A DNA stretch of 64,000 nt from Paenibacillus sp. FSL R5-0766 (GCF_037971845.1 NZ_CP150227.1:4464001-4528000); one strand, 5' to 3'; positions 24,823-34,586 are shown, counted from the first letter of the stretch. Notes: a model not told the origin generated them from the letters alone. A program made the numbers and translations.

Positions 24823-25779
24823 CTAGCACGGAGTACCAGCGGTATCATTTGCACAGATGATACTGCCAGCAATCGCTTTACAACCTTTTTTGATGCGTGT
24901 GGCCTCATCAATTATCTGATCTATGTTTTCATATTTTCGCTTGCTATTGGTTACAACGGCGATGGATACCGACACGAGAGGAATGGGCCGATTCAGCCCG
25001 GAGCGTCCTTCCCCCAGAACATATTGATGATGCCAATCATGTTCGTTGTAAAACGTCTTTTTCATTTCCTCAAAACCTGAGATGACTTCCTCACTAATAT
25101 ATTTGTAATCATGGTGATTCAGGATCGTAATAAAATCATCACCACCGATATGTCCAAGAAAAGCTTCAGGGGGAACAAATAACTTGCGAAGCAAGTTAGC
25201 TGTCGCCTGAATAAGCTGATCCCCCATTTTGAATCCGTAGCTATCATTGTAGGATTTGAATTGATCGAGATCAACGTACAGTACGCTAAAATGGTCCATC
25301 TGAAGAGCCTGAGACAGCCTTTCATCGATGATATGATTACCTGGAAGACCAGTCAGCGGGTTCATAAAAATCGCCATTTCAGCCCGTACATCAGCAACAG
25401 CAAGTAGCAAACGTCGAATACTCACAGCTCCAAAGAAACTTTCCCCTGACGTGACCAACACAAGATCATATATTTCTCCTTCATCTCGGTCCATGGCTAG
25501 AACACTGACATCTGTAATCTGTTCCGAATAATCCACGACCAATGCCTGCGTGTTCATCACCAGTTCTACAGGACGTCCCATATACAGATTATAGCCATAC
25601 TGGGTGCCAATCTGCTGAAAGAATCGGGGCCGCATCATTAATGACACTCCCTTCTCCCCCATAACAGCTATACCTTCCAGACTAGGATTGGACTTGAAAA
25701 GATGATAGACGATATCACATCTTGTATCAGATTGTACTACAGGAATTGGTTCAGCAATCTGGCCTATTTGCGTAAACAT
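24823..25779 (-). CDS. GGDEF-domain protein (probable diguanylate cyclase) with CBS-like N-terminus
   Basis: 318 residues. The N-terminal part (1-130) looks like a CBS-pair or related sensor (VQSDTRCDIVYHLF, SLEGIAVMGEKG). The C-terminal GGDEF domain (about 135-300) starts with NPLTGLPGNHII and has the active-site motif GGDDF (212-216), which is compatible with activity. No RxxD inhibitory I-site precedes it, so product feedback is not expected. No membrane segment, so probably cytosolic. It would make c-di-GMP, or act as a degenerate signalling protein. Monocistronic. Confidence 0.8.
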   Translation of the reverse strand: MFTQIGQIAEPIPVVQSDTRCDIVYHLFKSNPSLEGIAVMGEKGVSLMMRPRFFQQIGTQYGYNLYMGRPVELVMNTQALVVDYSEQITDVSVLAMDRDEGEIYDLVLVTSGESFFGAVSIRRLLLAVADVRAEMAIFMNPLTGLPGNHIIDERLSQALQMDHFSVLYVDLDQFKSYNDSYGFKMGDQLIQATANLLRKLFVPPEAFLGHIGGDDFITILNHHDYKYISEEVISGFEEMKKTFYNEHDWHHQYVLGEGRSGLNRPIPLVSVSIAVVTNSKRKYENIDQIIDEATRIKKGCKAIAGSIICANDTAGTPC

Positions 25780-26203
25780 ACTATTCTACTCCTCTGTTCG
25801 TAGCATCTAATCCAACTTTTTAAATATATATGTAGGTCTTTGTCAATGGTCACATCGTACCACTTTCTACTTGAAAAAGCGTTAACTGAGGGTAAAAGTT
25901 TATGAATTGTTTCCTTTTCTGAATTTTGCTATAGGGAGCTTTGTTTAATGCAGAAACTCTAAATTCAGAAACAATCATGCAAAATTAAATTTCATCATCA
26001 TGTTCTGTGTTATTTCGTTATGCAAAAATACCGTCAATTATTGGATATCTTGAATCCAATAATTGACGGTATTCGTTGGCATATATTACAGAAGTTTATC
26101 GGCATGAAATGAACGAGTTCAGATATAGGCCGCCAAAATTCATTTGGCTAGAACATATAATGAAATCAAACTATTACTTGCCTACTCACTACTCCTGACC
26201 CTT
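25780..26203. other. 424-bp gene-free stretch between spo0A and the GGDEF gene
   Basis: Holds an imperfect inverted repeat TTCTGAATTT (25917-25926) / AAATTCAGAA (25961-25970), and the long perfect stem at 26029-26071 listed separately. I see no convincing ORF. The right half (26072-26203) is the 3' flank of spo0A with nothing recognisable. The left half should include the promoter of the GGDEF gene, not identified. Confidence 0.6.
26029..26071 (-). terminator. Long perfect stem-loop, probable spo0A terminator
   Basis: An 18-bp perfect stem (TACCGTCAATTATTGGAT at 26029-26046, complement at 26054-26071) with a 7-base loop, followed on the minus strand by TTTTT. It lies 130 bp beyond the spo0A stop, further than usual. 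Confidence 0.7.
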
Positions 26204-27014
26204 TCAGCTTACCTTATGCTCAATTCTCAGCTTGTCAGCAACCATCGCGATGAATTCCGAATTTGTCGGCTTCGACTTGCTGATGTTGATCGTGTAACCA
26301 AACAAGTGGCTGATGCTGTCGATGTTACCGCGAGTCCATGCCACTTCAATGGCATGACGGATGGCACGTTCGACGCGGGATGGCGTGGTTTTGAATTTTT
26401 CGGCAATCGCCGGATACAGTGTTTTGGTGATGGCTCCCAAAATTTCGATATTGTTATACACCATCGTAATCGCTTCGCGCAAATACTGATATCCCTTAAT
26501 ATGCGCAGGAACGCCGATTTCATGTATGATGGACGTAATATTTGCATCCAGATTTTTGTGTTTGCCCATTGGCACAACATTGGATGATTTCATGAACATG
26601 GATGATCCGCTGCTTGTGGACATCGCCGTCTGTGTTCCCACCAGTTGACGCACACGATTCGCAAGCACTTCCATGTCAAACGGCTTAAGAATATAATAAG
26701 AAGCTCCGAGTTGCACGGCACGCTGTGTGATATTCTCTTGTCCGAATGCCGTAAGCATGATGACTTTAGGCTGTGGAGACAGGTTCAGGTCGCGCAAGCG
26801 CTCAAGCACACCCAGTCCGTCCAGGTGAGGCATGATAATATCCAGAATCAATACATCCGGCACATCCCGAGTTTGCTCCAGCAATTGCAGTACTTCTTCT
26901 CCATTGTATGCAATACCGGTTACTTCCATATCTTCCTGCTCAGATATATATTCGGCAAGCAAATTCGTAAATTCACGATTATCATCGGCCAGCAATACCT
27001 CAATTTTTTTGCAA
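26204..27014 (-). CDS. spo0A: Stage 0 sporulation protein A, with an apparent frameshift after the start codon
   Basis: Master response regulator of sporulation. The receiver domain shows the acidic pair in LLADDNRE and phospho-Asp in [11 protein letters not shown]. The C-terminal effector domain with its recognition helix ([27 protein letters not shown]) is intact. The expected start is the TTG at 27012-27014, eight bases after AAAGGAGG, giving [12 protein letters not shown] if followed by six A. The sequence has seven A (27004-27010), so the TTG frame hits TGA at codon 5. The open frame begins only at a TTG at 26995, lacking the first six residues (beta strand 1) and any good ribosome site. 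Either an assembly error or a real slippage/mutation site. Confidence 0.85.
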
Positions 27015-27071
27015 AACGGTATCCTCCTTTAAATTAAACATCGTTTCGTACATTTCCTTACACGTTTAATT

Positions 27072-27104
27072 TTCGACACAGCGAGTTAAATTCCTCCTGT
27101 CGAA
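27072..27104. promoter_or_regulatory. Pair of Spo0A boxes upstream of spo0A
   Basis: TTCGACA (27072-27078, minus-strand TGTCGAA) and TGTCGAA (27098-27104, plus strand) are both exact 0A-box cores, facing each other about 60-90 bp upstream of spo0A. They fit positive autoregulation of spo0A by phosphorylated Spo0A. Confidence 0.75.
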
Positions 27105-27182
27105 AATTATTTTTCTTTATTTTTTTTTCTTGTTCCTATATAATAAATAATTTATTTCATTATCCGATATATTATGTTTGCT

Positions 27183-27189
27183 TTCGACA
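27183..27189 (-). promoter_or_regulatory. Third Spo0A box
   Basis: TTCGACA on the plus strand, i.e. TGTCGAA on the minus strand, immediately after the spoIVB terminator and about 170 bp upstream of spo0A. Confidence 0.6.
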
Positions 27190-27192
27190 AAA

Positions 27193-27231
27193 AAGAACCT
27201 CAGGGCTGTTTAGCCAGCCTTGAGGTTCTTA
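27193..27231 (-). terminator. Terminator at the end of spoIVB
   Basis: AAGAACCTCA-GGGCTG pairs with CCAGCC-TTGAGGTTCTT (one bulge) and is followed by six T on the minus strand. The 5' arm lies in the last codons of spoIVB. It isolates spo0A from spoIVB transcription. Confidence 0.85.
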
Positions 27232-28538
27232 TCGTTTTCCTTTTTCATCATAACGCCAGCATCTTGTAACATCCATTCAATGAAGCAACCGTAACCCGAT
27301 TTCGGATCATTCACGAATACATGAGTAACTGCACCAATCAACTTACCGTTTTGTACAATGGGGCTGCCACTCATCCCTTGAACAATACCTCCGGTCTTAT
27401 CCAGCAGTTTCGGGTCCGTGATTCGAAGTACCAGACCTTTTGTTGCTGGTTCGGTTTGATCTGCCACGTGAACAATGTCAATGGAGAAGCGTTCAACCTG
27501 TTGACCGTCAACCACGGTAAGTATTTCGGCCGGTCCTTCCTTTACTTCATGAGAAAAAGCGACGGGAATGCCTTTCGAATACAAACTGTGCTCAGGATTT
27601 CCGGACATTTTACCAAAGATGCCAAAAGCCGTATTACGTTCAATATTGCCCAAAATTTTGCTTTCCTTGAGGAAATGAGCACGTTTTTCACCCGGATCAC
27701 CGGTCTCACTTTTAGAAATGGACGTCACATTGGACTGAACAATCTGACCACTACCCACAACAATAGATGTTTGTGTGTTCATATCTGTAATCACATGGCC
27801 CAGTGCGCCGTATACGCCCTGATCTGGAGCATAGAAGGTAAGTGTGCCAACACCGGCTGCAGAATCACGAATATACAATCCAAGCCTCCACGCTTGATCC
27901 TCGGAGTCATACGCCGGAGTTAATCGTGTCTTCACCGTTTCCTTACCACGTTTTAACACAACATCAATACCCTTTTTACTTTTACCTGCAAGTTCAACGG
28001 CTTCAGAGACACCTGCCACGCCATCAAGACGTTTACCATCCATATGAGTAATCAGATCTCCGAGCTTAATGCCAGCCGTTTCTCCTGGCGATACACGCTC
28101 ATCCTGCCCAGAATGTACCAGATGATGACCTACCACCAGAATGCCTGCCGATTTAACTTTGACGCCAATCGTTTGACCCCCGGGTACAACACGCAAATCC
28201 GGTATCACATTCACATGGACTGTTTTGACCGGAATTTTACCCCACAACTTCAACGTTAATTTGGCATGTCCCGTCTGTTGGGGGTGAAGATGCAAAGGTT
28301 GTTGCCTGGTAACATGCATCGCTGCCTGATCATCCAAACCAACGATATCAGGACGATCTACAACGGCGCTTGAAGCAGCAGGTACAGCGAGCCGGACATC
28401 CGCTTGCCTGCCAGCAAACACCTGCAATTCATCCGGCAGTGAAGCATAACTTTGCACAGGCTGAATGGCCTGGCTAATCACACAAAGAAAGAAGGCAAAT
28501 AAAAGACCTAGCAATTTCTTCCTGAGGGGGGAATTCAA
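27210..28538 (-). CDS. spoIVB: SpoIVB signalling serine peptidase
   Basis: A 442-residue S55-family protease secreted from the forespore into the intermembrane space, where it cleaves SpoIVFA to trigger pro-sigma K processing. N-terminal uncleaved signal/anchor (LLGLLFAFFLCVISQAI), PDZ domain (about 130-215, GETAGIKLGDLITHMDGKRL), then the peptidase domain with nucleophile Ser in GMSGSPIVQNGKLIGAVTHVF and His in GALGHVITD. Start is a TTG with GGGAG about 11 bases upstream. Order recN-spoIVB-spo0A is standard. Sigma F/G control is expected but no promoter was identified. Confidence 0.95.
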   Translation of the reverse strand: MNSPLRKKLLGLLFAFFLCVISQAIQPVQSYASLPDELQVFAGRQADVRLAVPAASSAVVDRPDIVGLDDQAAMHVTRQQPLHLHPQQTGHAKLTLKLWGKIPVKTVHVNVIPDLRVVPGGQTIGVKVKSAGILVVGHHLVHSGQDERVSPGETAGIKLGDLITHMDGKRLDGVAGVSEAVELAGKSKKGIDVVLKRGKETVKTRLTPAYDSEDQAWRLGLYIRDSAAGVGTLTFYAPDQGVYGALGHVITDMNTQTSIVVGSGQIVQSNVTSISKSETGDPGEKRAHFLKESKILGNIERNTAFGIFGKMSGNPEHSLYSKGIPVAFSHEVKEGPAEILTVVDGQQVERFSIDIVHVADQTEPATKGLVLRITDPKLLDKTGGIVQGMSGSPIVQNGKLIGAVTHVFVNDPKSGYGCFIEWMLQDAGVMMKKENDKNLKAG

Positions 28539-28658
28539 TGGCTGTCACACTCCCTTTGCTTCTTTCGCTTGACGAAAGGTGGTCGCCAATTGCGTACCTT
28601 TAAGATAACCTCGCCCCCAGGCTTTTATTACTGTCAATCATTACGCCAGCCGTCCGTT

Positions 28659-30377
28659 TCACCCTTTTTTGGCTTCCGCCAAATTCAGCATTTCCTGTGC
28701 GTGATGCAGTGTTTTTTCTGTAATTTCCACACCGCCCAACATACGTGCCAATTCCTTCACTCTGCCTTCGTCTGACAGCGATTCCACCTGCGTCATCGTC
28801 CGTCCATCGTAGACATGTTTCTCAATGAGATACTGATGATCTGCCATACAAGCCACTTGTGGTAAGTGCGTTATTGAGAAAACCTGACAAGTCGAAGACA
28901 AGCGGAACAGTTTTTCCGCAATGGATTGAGCTGCTCTACCGCTAACTCCGGTATCAACTTCATCAAAAATCAACACAGGTATCCGGTCATGTCGCGCAAA
29001 GATACTCTTCATCGCCAGCATCATTCTCGACAACTCACCACCTGAAGCAATCTTGCCAAGTGGTCGTAATGGCTCGCCCGGGTTCGGTGAAATCAGGAAT
29101 TCCGCATTGTCCGCGCCCTGACGATTCAGACGAATACGACGTCCATTCCATTCAATGCCCTTAGGATCTTCGAAAGGAGTAATCTGAACACGCAGTGTAG
29201 TCCGCTCCATTTGCAGATCCTTGAGCTCGCTTTCCACCTGTGCAGCAAGTTCCTCGGCGCATTGTTTGCGAACCTTGCTGAGTTCTTCAGCAGACTCCAT
29301 CACAAGGTTAAGCATTTTGTCACGTTCAGCTCGCAATTTCTCCAGCCGTTCGTCCTTGTTCTCCAATTGGTCGGTTTCATGGCTAATCTGCTCATAATAA
29401 CTCAGAATAACTTCAACACTGTCCCCGTATTTCCGTCTGAGGCCAGAAATCAGATTCAGCCTTTGCTCCACTTCTTCCAGCCTTGCCGGATTAAATTCAA
29501 TCTTCTCCCGGTAATCCCTTAACTGAAATGTCGCATCTTCCAATTGATAAAATGCGGATTGTAGCTGTTCTACGATTGGTTGCAGTCCTTTGTTATCATA
29601 TCCAGAAATGTCTTCAATTCTTGAAAGAGCAATGCTCACTGCTTCAAGTCCGCGTTGACCACTGAGCAGATCATATGCACCAGCAACACTGTCCATCATT
29701 TTCTCACTATGGGATAGTTTGACCCGTTCTTCCCCGAGTAATTCATCCTCGCCTCGTGTAAGGCTTGCCGCTGCGATCTCCTCAAGCTGAAAGCGATACA
29801 TGTCCAAGAGTTGATATGCCCGCTGACTGGACTCCTGAAGCGCACGCAGTTCCTTTTCCGCCGTGATAAACTTGCTGTAACGCTCTTGATACGTCGCTTT
29901 GACAGGTCCGATGACTTCGGAGCCATAAGTATCGAGAAGCCCCAGATGGCTCTCTGCACGAAGCAAACTCTGATGTTCATGTTGTCCATGAATATTGATC
30001 AGCTTCTCGCCTACTTCCCGCAGCATGGTCAGATTGACCAATTGTCCATTAATGCGGGACGTACTCTTCCCCTGGGTGTTCAGTTCACGTCGAATGACCA
30101 GATGCTCTTCAGGCTCACAATGGATACCCAGCTTCTCTAATGTCTGCCATACCGGGTGACTCTGCTCCATCTCGAACAAGGCTTCCATCTCTGCCTTATC
30201 ACAACCGTACCGGATCAGATCCGCTGAACTTCGTCCACCAGCAATTAAGCCAAGTGCATCTATAATAATCGACTTACCTGCACCCGTTTCCCCTGAAAGT
30301 ACATGGAATCCCGGGTGGAATACAACATCCACTTCTTCCACCACAGCCAGATTACGAATCGATAACGTAACTAACAT
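28659..30377 (-). CDS. recN: DNA repair protein RecN
   Basis: A 572-residue SMC-like ATPase that binds 3' single-stranded ends at double-strand breaks and organises repair centres. Walker A is GETGAGKSIIIDAL near residue 35, a long coiled-coil middle follows, then the signature-like SGGELSRMMLAMK and Walker B LIFDEVDTG. I chose the ATG at 30377 with GGAGG upstream. It is separated from argR by R2 repeat copy 2. Confidence 0.95.
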   Translation of the reverse strand: MLVTLSIRNLAVVEEVDVVFHPGFHVLSGETGAGKSIIIDALGLIAGGRSSADLIRYGCDKAEMEALFEMEQSHPVWQTLEKLGIHCEPEEHLVIRRELNTQGKSTSRINGQLVNLTMLREVGEKLINIHGQHEHQSLLRAESHLGLLDTYGSEVIGPVKATYQERYSKFITAEKELRALQESSQRAYQLLDMYRFQLEEIAAASLTRGEDELLGEERVKLSHSEKMMDSVAGAYDLLSGQRGLEAVSIALSRIEDISGYDNKGLQPIVEQLQSAFYQLEDATFQLRDYREKIEFNPARLEEVEQRLNLISGLRRKYGDSVEVILSYYEQISHETDQLENKDERLEKLRAERDKMLNLVMESAEELSKVRKQCAEELAAQVESELKDLQMERTTLRVQITPFEDPKGIEWNGRRIRLNRQGADNAEFLISPNPGEPLRPLGKIASGGELSRMMLAMKSIFARHDRIPVLIFDEVDTGVSGRAAQSIAEKLFRLSSTCQVFSITHLPQVACMADHQYLIEKHVYDGRTMTQVESLSDEGRVKELARMLGGVEITEKTLHHAQEMLNLAEAKKG

Positions 30378-30437
30378 CTGCAAAAACACCTCCGGATGAC
30401 TAACTCAGAAATTATGTTTTTGAACCATTGATTTTAA

Positions 30438-30620
30438 GAGGTTGTTCAAAAAGTCCGCTTTTGATTACGAAGGATGCCTGGTGGCATCATCAGCATCGAA
30501 TATGGAATTTAGCCGAAATGTCCGTTGCTCACGTAGTTTTCTCTACGCTCCGCTACTCCATTTCTAGCTTCATCCCATCTTCTCGGTACTGAAAACCGAT
30601 CTTTTTGAACACGCACTTTA
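30438..30620 (+). repeat. MITE-like repeat, family R2, copy 2
   Basis: 183 bp, begins GAGGTTGTTCAAAAAGTCC and ends CTTTTTGAACACGCACTTTA, with the internal hairpins seen in copy 1. Its last bases (TTA at 30618-30620) form the argR stop codon. It separates argR from recN, which in other Bacillales are close neighbours. Confidence 0.8.
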
Positions 30621-31067
30621 AGCAATATAACCCATGATCCGCTCAATAACGGTCACACTGTTACCTTCAGTCCGGCAGATAATCAGAATGGTATCATCTC
30701 CACAGATCGTCCCCATGACTTCATTCCACTCAATATTATCAAGTAAAGCTGCAATGGAGTTGGCTGTTCCTGGCAAACATTTCATCACAACCAGATTGTT
30801 TGTGTGATCAATGTGCAAGAAGTTGTCAACAAGTGCACGCTTCAACTTTTGAATCGGATTATATCGTTGATCTGTCGGTAAAGAGTACTTGTATCTTCCG
30901 TCATCCATCGGAATCTTGATTAACAGAAGTTCCTTGATATCTCGGGATACCGTCGCCTGAGTCACCTGAAAACCTGATTTGCGTAGTGCTTCAACCAGAT
31001 CATCCTGGGTCTCAATTTCATTTTGACTAATGATTTCACGAATCTTGATGTGCCTTTGTCCCTTCAT
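30618..31067 (-). CDS. argR: Arginine repressor ArgR/AhrC
   Basis: 149 residues. N-terminal winged helix ([40 protein letters not shown]) and C-terminal hexamerisation/arginine-binding domain ([16 protein letters not shown]). It represses arginine biosynthesis and activates catabolism when arginine is bound. Located between tlyA and recN as in B. subtilis (ahrC). The stop codon falls in the end of the adjoining repeat. Confidence 0.95.
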   Translation of the reverse strand: MKGQRHIKIREIISQNEIETQDDLVEALRKSGFQVTQATVSRDIKELLLIKIPMDDGRYKYSLPTDQRYNPIQKLKRALVDNFLHIDHTNNLVVMKCLPGTANSIAALLDNIEWNEVMGTICGDDTILIICRTEGNSVTVIERIMGYIA

Positions 31068-31151
31068 ATATGCCTCCAGTTAGATGTATTGCAATAAAGC
31101 AGCATTTGTAATTCGCCGCAGACTTTGCCCTGCAATGTTCATTCTTTTATA

Positions 31152-31637
31152 TTAGTCCAGATCATCCCCATCATACACATCTTCCTGATAGTCCATGAGC
31201 CTGATTAACTTAATATCGGAATCCTCCACGTCAACATACAGCAATCCTTCACAACCAGGATATAACAACAGATAATTGAGGAAGCGATCCCTTAGCGCAG
31301 GGCCGGTCATTTCAATTGGCTGTCTGCGACGAGACGTTTTCACCAGGTATCTGAGATCCTCACGTTCTGCAACATAATCAATGAATAATCTGCTGTAATA
31401 AACGGATTCATTGGCCTCAAAAGCCAGAGGAACTTTCATTTTGCCACCAATGACTTCGTAACCCTGTGCTTCAAGCAAGTCCAATGCCGGGGAATCCTGA
31501 ATCTTCACGTTCAGTTGCATTCCAGACAAGCTTACCGGCATCGGTCGATTCACCCAATTACGCAAGCCAAAGAACAACCACAAGATCAAACAGACAGCAA
31601 GTACACCTATAACGATTGTGTCATATTGACCATCCAT
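31152..31637 (-). CDS. Uncharacterised single-pass membrane protein
   Basis: 161 residues. One N-terminal transmembrane helix (about 9-26, IVIGVLAVCLILWLFFGL), then a soluble alpha/beta region (KVPLAFEANESVYYSRLFIDYVA, GLLYVDVEDSDIKLIRLMDY) and an acidic tail. Sits between tlyA and argR, a slot that I associate with lineage-specific conserved hypotheticals in Paenibacillus. Family not recognised. Probably co-transcribed with tlyA. Confidence 0.75.
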   Translation of the reverse strand: MDGQYDTIVIGVLAVCLILWLFFGLRNWVNRPMPVSLSGMQLNVKIQDSPALDLLEAQGYEVIGGKMKVPLAFEANESVYYSRLFIDYVAEREDLRYLVKTSRRRQPIEMTGPALRDRFLNYLLLYPGCEGLLYVDVEDSDIKLIRLMDYQEDVYDGDDLD

Positions 31638-31721
31638 TATCGCTCACCTCGAAGACATATTCGAGGTTCAGTAACGATTTCCCTTTACATCAATCACCTT
31701 TCCAGCGAAAAGAAACCCATC

Positions 31722-32567
31722 TTATGATGAGTTTCCCGTAAATGTATGAGCTGCTTCCTTCGCAACTTGCTCTGCAAATGCGTCAAGTGAAGCTGGATCG
31801 ATCTCTGGTTGTGTTGCCTCTGGTGCTTCCAGACGCCAATGTGCGAGAAATTCGATATTACCTTCTCCACCGGTTATCGGTGAAAAAGTTAAACTCTGCA
31901 GATGCAAACCAAGTTGACTGGCAAAATGAAGCATCGTCTGCAATACATCCTTGTGTACCTTCGTATCACGTACCACACCGGACTTGCCTACTTTTTCACG
32001 TCCTGCCTCAAATTGAGGTTTAATCAATGCAACGATATCTGCAGGTTGTTTCAAAAGAGCCAAAAGGGGCGGCAATATGATTCGCAGTGAAATGAACGAC
32101 ACATCAATGCTCGCAAAGTTCGGCACGGGTCCCGCCAGATCTTCAGGAGTCACATAGCGAAAATTAGTTCGTTCCATAACAGTAACCCGCTCATCATTAC
32201 GCAAAGACCAATCGAGCTGATTATATCCCACATCAATAGCATAGACGTGAGACGCGCCATGCTGAAGTGCACAATCCGTAAATCCACCGGTGGATGAACC
32301 AATGTCGAGCATGACAAGTCCATTCATATCAAGGCCGAAATGACGGATCGCTTTTTCGAGCTTCAATCCGCCTCTGCCGACATAGGGATGTACCGAGCCT
32401 TTAACTTTCAGCTCGGCTTCCCTTGGAATTTTCATGCCCGCCTTTTCGATTGGCTCATTATTGGCATATACCAGTCCAGCCATGATTGCAGCTTTTGCCT
32501 TCTCACGACTTTCATAATAGCCCTGCTCAACCAGCAGAACATCAATTCGTTCTTTCGGGAGTGACAT
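31722..32567 (-). CDS. tlyA: TlyA family rRNA methyltransferase/hemolysin-like protein
   Basis: 281 residues. N-terminal S4 RNA-binding domain (RIDVLLVEQGYYESREKAKAAIMAG) followed by an FtsJ-type Rossmann methyltransferase (MLDIGSSTGGFTDCALQHGA for SAM, and KPQFEAGREKVGKSG). TlyA proteins 2'-O-methylate rRNA, affecting capreomycin sensitivity; named YqxC in Bacillus. 22 bp downstream of dxs, so co-transcribed. Confidence 0.9.
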   Translation of the reverse strand: MSLPKERIDVLLVEQGYYESREKAKAAIMAGLVYANNEPIEKAGMKIPREAELKVKGSVHPYVGRGGLKLEKAIRHFGLDMNGLVMLDIGSSTGGFTDCALQHGASHVYAIDVGYNQLDWSLRNDERVTVMERTNFRYVTPEDLAGPVPNFASIDVSFISLRIILPPLLALLKQPADIVALIKPQFEAGREKVGKSGVVRDTKVHKDVLQTMLHFASQLGLHLQSLTFSPITGGEGNIEFLAHWRLEAPEATQPEIDPASLDAFAEQVAKEAAHTFTGNSS

Positions 32568-32589
32568 GTCTGTCTCCTATCATGTAAAT

Positions 32590-34497
32590 TTACGAAGGAA
32601 AACGTGTTTTGGGTATGCCGTAAGATGATTGAACAGCCATCTTGCGCAGTTCAGCACATACATTTTCAACGGTAAGACCCACTTCCTCACGTTGTTCCTT
32701 AATACTGCCATGCTCGATGAAGCGATCCGGAATCCCCATCAGTTGCACATGTACATCATGCAGTCCCTGTTCTGCGTAGAATTCCAGAACCGCACTTCCC
32801 ATGCTGCCTGCTTGGGATGCTTCTTCAAGTACAATCAATTTAGTGCCTCGAACAGCTAGATCATGCAGCATTTGCTCATCCAGAGGTTTGAGGAAGCGAG
32901 CGTTGATTACGCCTGCTGTGATACCTTCCCGCTTCACCATCTCCGCTGCTTCTTCTGCAAGCTGCACCATTGAGCCTGAAGCGATGACAGCATATCCTTC
33001 CGAAGGACGTAGTTGCTCCCATGATCCAATCGGAATCGGAACAAGTACATCATCCAAAGGTACACCAACCACATTGTTTCGTGGATAACGGTAAGCAATT
33101 GGACCTTCATTATAATCAAGCGCCGTTTTCATCATGTGGCGCAATTCATTTTCGTCTTTTGGCATCATCAGAACGATATTTGGAATATGGCGCATAAATG
33201 CCACATCGTATACCCCTTGATGTGTTTCCCCATCCGGACCAACAAACCCCGCACGGTCAATGGCAAACATCACGTTAGCGTTATGACGGCAAATATCATG
33301 TACAATCTGATCATATGCACGTTGCATAAACGTAGAATACACGGCAAAGACCGGCTTCAAGCCTTCCATAGCCAGTGCAGCACACATGGTTGCCGCATGC
33401 TGTTCTGCGATCCCTACGTCAATCATGCGGTCAGGAAATTCCTTACTAAAAGGAATGAGACCTGATCCTGTAGGCATTGCTGGCGTTACCGCTACGACCC
33501 GCTTATCCTGCTTCGCAAGATCAATTAACGTTTGACCGAATACTTCCGTGTACATCGGTTTTCCGACTGCCTTCAGCACTTGACCGGATTCAATTTTGTA
33601 CGGAGAAATCCCGTGCCACTTGTGCGAATCGGCTTCTGCTGGCTGATAACCTTTGCCTTTGGTCGTAAGCACGTGAACGAGCACAGGACCATCAACGTTA
33701 TCTGCCTGTTTGAAGGTTTCAATCAATTTGGGAATATCGTGCCCATCAATCGGTCCCAAATACGTGAAGCCCAGTTCTTCGAAAAGAACACCTGGTACCA
33801 TCATATATTTGACACTATCTTTGATCCAGCTTGCCGATTTGGCCAAACGGTCCCCAATAGCAGGAATTTTTTTAAGCATCCCCTCGACATCATCTTTCGC
33901 TTTCAGATAATGACGATCCGAACGAATCTTGCTCAAATATTTATGCATGGCCCCAACGTTTGGAGCAATGGACATTTCATTATCATTCAGAATAACCATC
34001 AGTTTTCTCTGCTCATGACCGATATGATTAAGGGCCTCAAAAGCCATACCGCCTGTAAGCGCTCCATCACCTATCATCGCGATGACTTGATTGTTCTCAC
34101 CCTTCAGATCACGTGCAAGGGCCATCCCCATCGCAGCGGACAATGAAGTACTGCTGTGTCCAGCTTCCCATACATCATGTTCGCTTTCGTTGCGTTTAAC
34201 AAATCCGCACAGGCCGTTATGTTGACGCAATGTATCAAAACGATCCATACGCCCTGTCAGGACTTTATGCACATAAGCCTGATGCCCTACATCAAAAATC
34301 ATTTTGTCTGCTGGACTGTTATAGCAGTAATGCAGGGCTACCGTGAGCTCAACCACGCCTAAGTTGGGTGCGAGATGCCCACCTGTAACAGACAGTTTCT
34401 CAATCAGAAACTGCCGGATCTCTGCCGACAAAAGGGCAAGATCATCCTGAGACATCGACTTTAGATCACTGGGTTGTTTAATTTGTGGAAGCAGCAC
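32590..34497 (-). CDS. dxs: 1-deoxy-D-xylulose-5-phosphate synthase
   Basis: A 635-residue thiamine-diphosphate enzyme that joins pyruvate and glyceraldehyde-3-phosphate, first step of the MEP isoprenoid pathway. TPP/Mg motif [18 protein letters not shown]...[11 protein letters not shown]; pyrimidine-domain residues [11 protein letters not shown]; transketolase C-terminal domain complete. Start is GTG with GGGGAG six bases upstream. Downstream of ispA and upstream of tlyA, same order as B. subtilis. Confidence 0.96.
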   Translation of the reverse strand: MLLPQIKQPSDLKSMSQDDLALLSAEIRQFLIEKLSVTGGHLAPNLGVVELTVALHYCYNSPADKMIFDVGHQAYVHKVLTGRMDRFDTLRQHNGLCGFVKRNESEHDVWEAGHSSTSLSAAMGMALARDLKGENNQVIAMIGDGALTGGMAFEALNHIGHEQRKLMVILNDNEMSIAPNVGAMHKYLSKIRSDRHYLKAKDDVEGMLKKIPAIGDRLAKSASWIKDSVKYMMVPGVLFEELGFTYLGPIDGHDIPKLIETFKQADNVDGPVLVHVLTTKGKGYQPAEADSHKWHGISPYKIESGQVLKAVGKPMYTEVFGQTLIDLAKQDKRVVAVTPAMPTGSGLIPFSKEFPDRMIDVGIAEQHAATMCAALAMEGLKPVFAVYSTFMQRAYDQIVHDICRHNANVMFAIDRAGFVGPDGETHQGVYDVAFMRHIPNIVLMMPKDENELRHMMKTALDYNEGPIAYRYPRNNVVGVPLDDVLVPIPIGSWEQLRPSEGYAVIASGSMVQLAEEAAEMVKREGITAGVINARFLKPLDEQMLHDLAVRGTKLIVLEEASQAGSMGSAVLEFYAEQGLHDVHVQLMGIPDRFIEHGSIKEQREEVGLTVENVCAELRKMAVQSSYGIPKTRFPS

Positions 34498-34577
34498 GAG
34501 AATCTCCCCGCTTTCCTAGATTGTTTAGTTATTGTTGTAAATCGATATATACATTATGAATCAAATGACATTAAATC

Positions 34578-34586
34578 ATTATAACA
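34578..34586 (-). promoter_or_regulatory. Extended -10 promoter candidate for dxs
   Basis: The minus strand reads TGTTATAAT, an extended -10 (TGnTATAAT), about 80 bp upstream of the dxs GTG. No strong -35 is evident, as is common for extended -10 promoters. Confidence 0.5.
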
